This document shows, piece by piece, positions 59,734 through 64,000 of a stretch of DNA of 64,000 nt. The notes under the pieces are model-generated. The model was not told the origin of the DNA. It made no database searches and saw only the letters and a list, made by a program, of their open reading frames with translations. Position numbers and translations under genes: made by a program. Positions within the stretch are counted from its first letter, which is position 1. The number at the start of each line of letters is the position of its first letter. Source of the stretch: a bacterium (lineage in GTDB: Bacteria; RBG-13-66-14); assembly GCA_035528375.1 (NCBI GenBank), contig DATKYS010000132.1, positions 4,901 to 68,900 on the forward strand, read 5' to 3'.

Positions 59734-60642
59734 ATGAAGAAGCTCGTCCTTGATTTTTTACTCATCCCCGTCGCGGCCACCTTCGCCGTTTACGAAGGCT
59801 GGTCTGAACCTGTACTAGTAGCTGACGGTGTTAAATATAGTGAGTTTGATAAGCCATTCATTACTTTGGAGTTGGAGGAGAATTATGTCATAATACATCG
59901 GTATTGGGACGGTGATTCGGATGTATATTTAACGAAGATTGATCAAGCTGGGAATGTTTTATTAGGGCCAAAACCAGTAATTAACACTGGTGTTTGGGAA
60001 GATCTCCCAATTTGCGTTATAGCATCGGATAATACGCTTTATCTCTTTTATATTCGCTTTGAAGGTGTAACCGACAACCTTTGGTACGCTCATATCTCAT
60101 CAGACGGTGATATACTTGAAGGTCCATCTCTTTTCGCCTACACAGATACGACAGGGTATAGTAACCACAGTTGGCCATCAGCTGTTATTGAAGCAGATAA
60201 TACAATCCACCTGGCCTACATGGTTGATTATAACGGGAAGGATACGCTAGCATACACACGTTATAACCCGGATACGGAGGAAAGACTGGATATTCGGGGT
60301 ATAACAATTTCTCATCACGATGTATATTATCAGAACCTGAATGACAATTGGGAGGTTGAGGTTGACTCCGAGGGTAACGCACACCTTTTCTTTGACCAGA
60401 CTTTAGAATTTGAGTGGATGAATCCGAGTGTTACGGAAGTATGCTGGGCTAAGGTCCCACACGATTCAGCCGGTGAGTATGAATCAAAGATTCTTTCTAA
60501 CTTCATGGTGGATAATTTCGATGACGGTGGAATAGACGCTACCATTGACGATTCCGACATCATTCACATGGTTTGGGGGGGGTACTCGATTACACACGTG
60601 GCGGTATCTATTACTCAATGGATACTGATGGAAATGAAGTAA
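59734..60642 (+). CDS. T9SS cargo protein, N-terminal part (frameshifted gene)
   Basis: 302 residues from ATG 59734 (MKKLVLDFLLIPVAATFAVYEG, a signal peptide); an in-frame TTG at 59719 is less likely. AT-rich. The body repeats strands such as VIIHRYWDGDSDVYLTKIDQAGNVLL, LYLFYIRFEGVTDNLWYAHIS, IHLAYMVDYNGKDTLAYTRYN, VDSEGNAHLFFDQTLEF, as in beta-propeller or BNR/sialidase-like repeat proteins. The frame is interrupted at a run of eight G (60575-60582), after which the remaining 20 residues are unrelated to the pattern. One more G would join it to the next frame. Confidence 0.72.
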   Translation: MKKLVLDFLLIPVAATFAVYEGWSEPVLVADGVKYSEFDKPFITLELEENYVIIHRYWDGDSDVYLTKIDQAGNVLLGPKPVINTGVWEDLPICVIASDNTLYLFYIRFEGVTDNLWYAHISSDGDILEGPSLFAYTDTTGYSNHSWPSAVIEADNTIHLAYMVDYNGKDTLAYTRYNPDTEERLDIRGITISHHDVYYQNLNDNWEVEVDSEGNAHLFFDQTLEFEWMNPSVTEVCWAKVPHDSAGEYESKILSNFMVDNFDDGGIDATIDDSDIIHMVWGGYSITHVAVSITQWILMEMK

Positions 60643-61469
60643 CGGGGTACAAGAAGTTCTTTCCGCCTGACTGGGATGGAGAAGTTGGTTATCTTGGCAT
60701 TATGTATAATAACGGTAATCTCGCGGTCTTAGGTATTAGAGATAATCGTTTTGTTTTCGGACGCCTTGATTTAGAGGGAGATATTTACGAAGATTTTGAT
60801 TACATCAGCGATGAGGTTATTTACTGGCCTTACAGCGACGAATTCAGATTCATCAACCATAATAACGGTTTTGTATGTATTGCGTGGGCAGATGATTGCG
60901 ACCTCTGGTACCAGTACACCCTTGACGGTTTCGCTGTCGATGAGCCCCACCTAGAGGCCTCTTCTGATGGCGACGGCATCCTCCTCTCCTGGCGCGAGGA
61001 GGAAGATTTAGTCGGCTCAAATTGGCGCCTGGAGCGCGACGGTGAGCACTTGGTCAATCTCTCCGGCGACGCGATTTACCGCTACCTGGACCGCGACGCC
61101 GAGCCGAACGTCACCCACCTCTACACCCTCGAAGCCACGCTTCCCGACGGCACCGTTCGCACCTTTGGTCCCGTTGAAGCCGCCTGGCCGGGACTCGACG
61201 CCGGCAGATTCACCCTCTACACTCCCTACCCCTGCCCGGCTGCGGACCGGGTAATCCTCAGCTACTACCTCCCGGAGGGGACGAAAAACGTAGAGCTCTC
61301 GCTCTACGACCTCTCCGGCCGTCTCTTGGAGTCCTCAGTGAGTCTCCCCACCGCTCCAGGACGACACGAAATTAGTTACGACGCCTCCAACCTGCCCCCG
61401 GGCGTCTACGTCGCACGGTTGAGCACGAGCACCGCCTCATTATCTCAACGTATCGTCATCACTAGGTAG
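60573..61469 (+). CDS. T9SS cargo protein, C-terminal part with type A sorting domain
   Basis: 299 residues. It starts inside the G-run in another frame from a TTG and continues the propeller-like pattern (GIYYSMDTDGNEV, YNNGNLAVLGIRDNRFVFGRLDLEGDI), then a GC-rich Fn3-like module (LEASSDGDGILLSWREEEDL ... YRYLDRDAEPNVTHLYTLEA). The last 85 residues form a T9SS type A sorting domain: LYTPYPCPAADRVILSYYLPEG, VELSLYDLSGRLLESS, GRHEISYDASNLPPGVYVARL and the ending QRIVITR. It would send the protein to the T9SS. Codon use changes from AT-rich to host-like at about 60,900. Confidence 0.75.
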   Translation: MGGVLDYTRGGIYYSMDTDGNEVTGYKKFFPPDWDGEVGYLGIMYNNGNLAVLGIRDNRFVFGRLDLEGDIYEDFDYISDEVIYWPYSDEFRFINHNNGFVCIAWADDCDLWYQYTLDGFAVDEPHLEASSDGDGILLSWREEEDLVGSNWRLERDGEHLVNLSGDAIYRYLDRDAEPNVTHLYTLEATLPDGTVRTFGPVEAAWPGLDAGRFTLYTPYPCPAADRVILSYYLPEGTKNVELSLYDLSGRLLESSVSLPTAPGRHEISYDASNLPPGVYVARLSTSTASLSQRIVITR

Positions 61470-61484
61470 GATTTGAGTAAAAAA

Positions 61485-61512
61485 AGAACCTCCTTACCCG
61501 AGGAGGTTTATT
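61485..61512 (+). repeat. 28-bp hairpin repeat, copy 1
   Basis: AGAACCTCCTTACCCGAGG plus AGGTTTATT, with arms AACCTCCT / AGGAGGTT. Identical copy at 61546-61573, 33 bases apart. It follows the cargo stop by 16 bases after an A-run, so it resembles a terminator. Confidence 0.7.
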
Positions 61513-61545
61513 GCGGCCAAATCCACCGCAATGTGGTATGTTGAC

Positions 61546-61573
61546 AGAACCTCCTTACCCGAGGAGGTTTATT
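61546..61573 (+). repeat. 28-bp hairpin repeat, copy 2
   Basis: Exact duplicate of 61485-61512. No third copy and no cas genes in the window. Confidence 0.7.
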
Positions 61574-61900
61574 ATTACTTTATATGTGTAGACTGCGTGT
61601 TTATACTTTATGCAAGGGTATGTTAAGAGATGCCAAATTAAGCGTGGCAACAGCGCACAACAGATTAGCAAGTATGACCGGAAACCATCTCGTGAGAGCG
61701 TCGTCGTGTTTCAAAAGCCGTGATTGGTTCATAACCGAGTAGGCTTATCAGAACTCCCTTATAGAAGTCCGCTGGTCCGAGGGATTTCTCTGTCCAGGTT
61801 GTAGATACGCCCAAGGTTTGTAACTTTGAAGCTACCCGAAGGTGGCCTTCGTTATCACCAAGTTGCTCTTCGCCGTTCGCGAAGGGTGAGGGGCAATAAG
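61574..61900. other. Intergenic region with no recognised feature
   Basis: AT-richer than most of the window. A 135-codon frame on the minus strand (61665-62072) has no family pattern and overlaps the propeller gene in another frame; I see no RNA gene. Confidence 0.4.
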
Positions 61901-61927
61901 AAGGCGGGATGCGCCCCCGCCTTTTTG
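61901..61927. terminator. Hairpin between the cargo and propeller genes
   Basis: AAGGCGGG-ATGCGCC-CCCGCC-TTTTT. Lies beyond the stop of the minus-strand propeller gene; usable on both strands. Confidence 0.55.
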
Positions 61928-61967
61928 AATGAACACCGGAGTAACCCTCTCGGTCCTCACTAATAAA

Positions 61968-61987
61968 CAAGGGGCTCAAGCCCCTTG
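61968..61987. repeat. 20-bp palindrome, intergenic repeat copy 4
   Basis: CAAGGGGCTCAAGCCCCTTG, one base off the perfect palindrome at 3657. Confidence 0.68.
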
Positions 61988-62031
61988 TCTTATCGTCACC
62001 AGACTTTGTAAGTAACCCCGCCGACCCCGCT

Positions 62032-64000
62032 TCATTCCCAGTAAGCGTATTTAAGATCAAAGTTGCTGTCATCGTAGTAAGAGATGTGCGGGTTGTCGGA
62101 GGAATCCAGCGTAAGAGAGGTCCACCAGCCTAAGTTTCCCGTCGAGTCCACTGTCTCTTTCTGCCAAGAGCTGCCGGTCCAGCGAGCGTATCTTAAATAT
62201 CCGTAGCCGCGATACGAGATGTGGGGGCGACCGGAGGAGTCCAGCGCCAGAGATGTGTATTCGCCTACGTTTCCCGACGAATCCACGGTCTCTATCTGCC
62301 AAGAGCTACCGTTCCAGCGGGCGTATTTAAGATCACTGTTGGTTTGGTCGTAATAAGATATACGTGGGTAGCCGGAGGAATCCAGAGCCAGTGAGGTGTA
62401 GTAGCCTACGTCTCCCGCCGAGTCCACGGTCTGGATCTGCCAAGAGCTACCATTCCAGCGGGCGTATTTTAGATCACTGTTGGTCCCGTCGAAATACGAG
62501 ATGTGGGGGTAGCCGGAGGAATCCAGCGTAAGAGAGGTGTAGACGCCTACGTATCCCGCCGAGTCAACAGTCTCCTTCTGCCAAGAGCTACCGTTCCAAC
62601 TGGCGTATTTTAGATCACTGTTGGTCTCGTCGAAATACGAGATGTGGGGGCGGCCGGAGGAGTCCAGCGCTAGAGAGGTCCACCAGCCTACGCGTCCCGC
62701 CGAGTCAACGGTTTCTATCTGCCAAGAGCTACCGTTCCAGCTGGCGTATTTCAGATCTTCGTTGGTGTTGTCGTAATACGAGATGTGGGGGCGGTCGGAG
62801 GAATCCAGCGCCAGAGAGGTCCACCAGCCTTCTATTCCCGCTGAGTCAACAGTCTCTATCTGCCAAGTGCTACCGTTCCAACTGGCGTATTTTAGATCAG
62901 CGTTGGTTTGGTCGTAATACGAGATGTGGGGGTAGCCGGAGGAATCCAGCGCCAGAGAGGTGTACTCGCCTACGATTCCCGCCGAATCCACGGTCTCGAT
63001 GTGCCATTCTGGTGATTCTTCTGTAGTGAAGCTGTATGCCCCCGACCAATCGCTGTATCCGGCGTCGTTACGCGCCCGGACGCGCCAGTAGTAGTCTGTT
63101 CCGTAGTCCAGGTCACTGTCATGTGTGTACTCGTTTGTGGGGATATACTCAGCATCAATGATTCGCGGTGTTGAAAAGCTCGGCTCATTATCCACCTGAA
63201 TATGATAGTCCTCCGCCGGTGAGATGCGACCAAAAGTGCTGCTATGGCCGTATAGAGTTCCGCCGATGGTTCGGGTCGCAGTCCAGAGGAAAGTAGGGCG
63301 TACAGGAACGTCGGTATCGCCATCATCGGGATAGATAAGTTGTGGGATTTCGGGTGGTTCATCTGAGGGCGGCCGAGTGGTGAAACTCCAGACGGCGGAC
63401 CAGTCGCTGTCGCCCCATTGATTGTGAGCCCGCACACGCCAGTAATATCTTGTTTGCGCGTCAAGGTCACTAGAAGGTCTATACTGATTATCCGTAATAC
63501 CGGAGCTATCAATCTCGGGGCTGCTGAAGTCAGAGTTGTCGTCCGCCTGAATGCGGTAGCTCTCGGCCGGCGACAAGGGATTGTACCCTTCGGCGCTTTG
63601 CCGAATGCGGTGGAGTTGCGCTTGAGTGGTTGACGCTTGGTAGGCTGCGGTGGCGGCTTCTGTCAAACGATTTGCGCCTGTAGCATTGGTCGCGGATGTG
63701 CTCGACGAGACCTGCTCGAAGGGCGCCCAGCCTGAAGACATCGTTGCTGTCCACTGGAATGTGGGGCGCAACTCTACGTCAGTCTGGCCGTTTTCCGGGT
63801 AAATGAGGCTGGGGGCGTCCGGGGGCGTACCCGTCTCCCCCCCGGTGGTAAAGTGCCAAACGGTTGACCAAGAACTATCGCCCCATTGGTTGTGAGCACG
63901 CACCCGCCAGTAATAGGTTTTGTTCTCGCCGAGATCACTAGAAGGTTTGAACTGATTATCCGTAATACCGGACCTATCAATCTCGGGGCTGCTGAAATCG
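62032..64000 (-). CDS. Secreted Fn3-like/seven-repeat propeller protein (5' end beyond window)
   Basis: 656 codons open to the window edge; the start lies outside, and the in-frame GTG at 63903 is only internal. N-terminal part has three similar Fn3-like modules (YYWRVRAHNQWGDSSWSTVWHFTT and relatives, each with P-L-I-Y-P-E/D-N/D-G-x-T-D-V before it). From about residue 330 come seven repeats of about 47 residues, e.g. WQIETVDSAGIEGWWTSLALD and SSDRPHISYYDNTNEDLKYASW; the sixth is two residues short. Seven matching blades suggest a closed propeller for sugar or protein binding. No sorting domain at the C-terminus here. Near-identical DNA repeats (141 bp) show recent expansion. Confidence 0.8.
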   Translation of the reverse strand, partial: DFSSPEIDRSGITDNQFKPSSDLGENKTYYWRVRAHNQWGDSSWSTVWHFTTGGETGTPPDAPSLIYPENGQTDVELRPTFQWTATMSSGWAPFEQVSSSTSATNATGANRLTEAATAAYQASTTQAQLHRIRQSAEGYNPLSPAESYRIQADDNSDFSSPEIDSSGITDNQYRPSSDLDAQTRYYWRVRAHNQWGDSDWSAVWSFTTRPPSDEPPEIPQLIYPDDGDTDVPVRPTFLWTATRTIGGTLYGHSSTFGRISPAEDYHIQVDNEPSFSTPRIIDAEYIPTNEYTHDSDLDYGTDYYWRVRARNDAGYSDWSGAYSFTTEESPEWHIETVDSAGIVGEYTSLALDSSGYPHISYYDQTNADLKYASWNGSTWQIETVDSAGIEGWWTSLALDSSDRPHISYYDNTNEDLKYASWNGSSWQIETVDSAGRVGWWTSLALDSSGRPHISYFDETNSDLKYASWNGSSWQKETVDSAGYVGVYTSLTLDSSGYPHISYFDGTNSDLKYARWNGSSWQIQTVDSAGDVGYYTSLALDSSGYPRISYYDQTNSDLKYARWNGSSWQIETVDSSGNVGEYTSLALDSSGRPHISYRGYGYLRYARWTGSSWQKETVDSTGNLGWWTSLTLDSSDNPHISYYDDSNFDLKYAYWE

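Noticed and set aside
61665-62072. 135-codon minus-strand frame after the propeller gene
   Set aside because: Overlaps the true propeller frame, has no motif and no ribosome site.

Overview
The window looks like a chromosome segment from a GC-rich, Gram-negative (diderm) bacterium outside the well-studied phyla. Diderm markers are a type IV pilus secretin, an LptE-like lipoprotein, many lipoproteins and beta-barrel proteins, an SprA-family outer-membrane protein, a PorV/PorQ-like barrel and a protein with a type IX secretion (T9SS) type A sorting tail. DUF1858 redox proteins, rubrerythrin-like ferritin and a DUF3343/cysteine desulfurase pair fit an anaerobic or microaerobic life. The mix resembles FCB-related or candidate-phylum bacteria such as Coatesbacteria; that placement is inference only.

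Layout: 1-2.3 kb pilQ (cut by the window edge), lptE, rdgB on the minus strand. 2.3-3.6 kb a zinc-ribbon/HTH DUF2089 regulator with two SHOCT-like paralogues behind a clear promoter. 3.7-11.7 kb mainly envelope proteins (CAP domain, barrel, lipoproteins, cupredoxin) plus holA, RidA and two DUF1858 proteins. 11.8-22.6 kb sugar-phosphate mutase, TrmO, TrmFO, UspA, SpoIIE phosphatase, tRNA-Phe and secreted unknowns. 22.8-28.5 kb one 1,893-residue SprA-like gene. 28.6-31.7 kb glyQS. 31.9-35.1 kb three consecutive M42 aminopeptidases. 35.1-36.5 kb a repeat-rich, protein-free stretch with tRNA-Ala, tRNA-Ser(GGA) and tRNA-Ser(CGA), followed by rtcB. 38-42 kb flavoprotein, cysteine desulfurase/DUF3343, thioesterase, lgt. 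42.2-44.2 kb groES-groEL behind a sigma-54-type promoter. 45.8-50.7 kb a tight TPR / roadblock / YqeK-like / rsfS / rlmH / argS run. 50.7-55.3 kb UbiA-type prenyltransferase, ferritin, ychF, rpmA, obgE and an unknown. 55.3-59.6 kb tRNA-Leu with repeats, radical SAM protein, ispG, GNAT, LPG-synthase-like protein, tRNA-Thr. 59.7-64 kb AT-richer secreted proteins: a frameshifted T9SS cargo and a truncated seven-repeat propeller protein with Fn3-like modules.

The genes serve two main themes: translation and RNA maintenance (six tRNAs, glyQS, argS, RtcB, TrmO, TrmFO, RlmH, RsfS, L27, ObgE, YchF) and building the outer envelope or secreting proteins across it. The most unusual observations are pairs of about 70-bp structured repeats directly 3' of the three class II tRNA genes (Ser, Ser, Leu) but not of the three class I tRNAs; a sharply AT-rich patch inside argS, whose product also lacks the normal HIGH residues; a T9SS cargo with an AT-rich body, host-like tail and an 8-G frameshift; a sigma-54 promoter before groESL; and a cupredoxin lacking three of four copper ligands.
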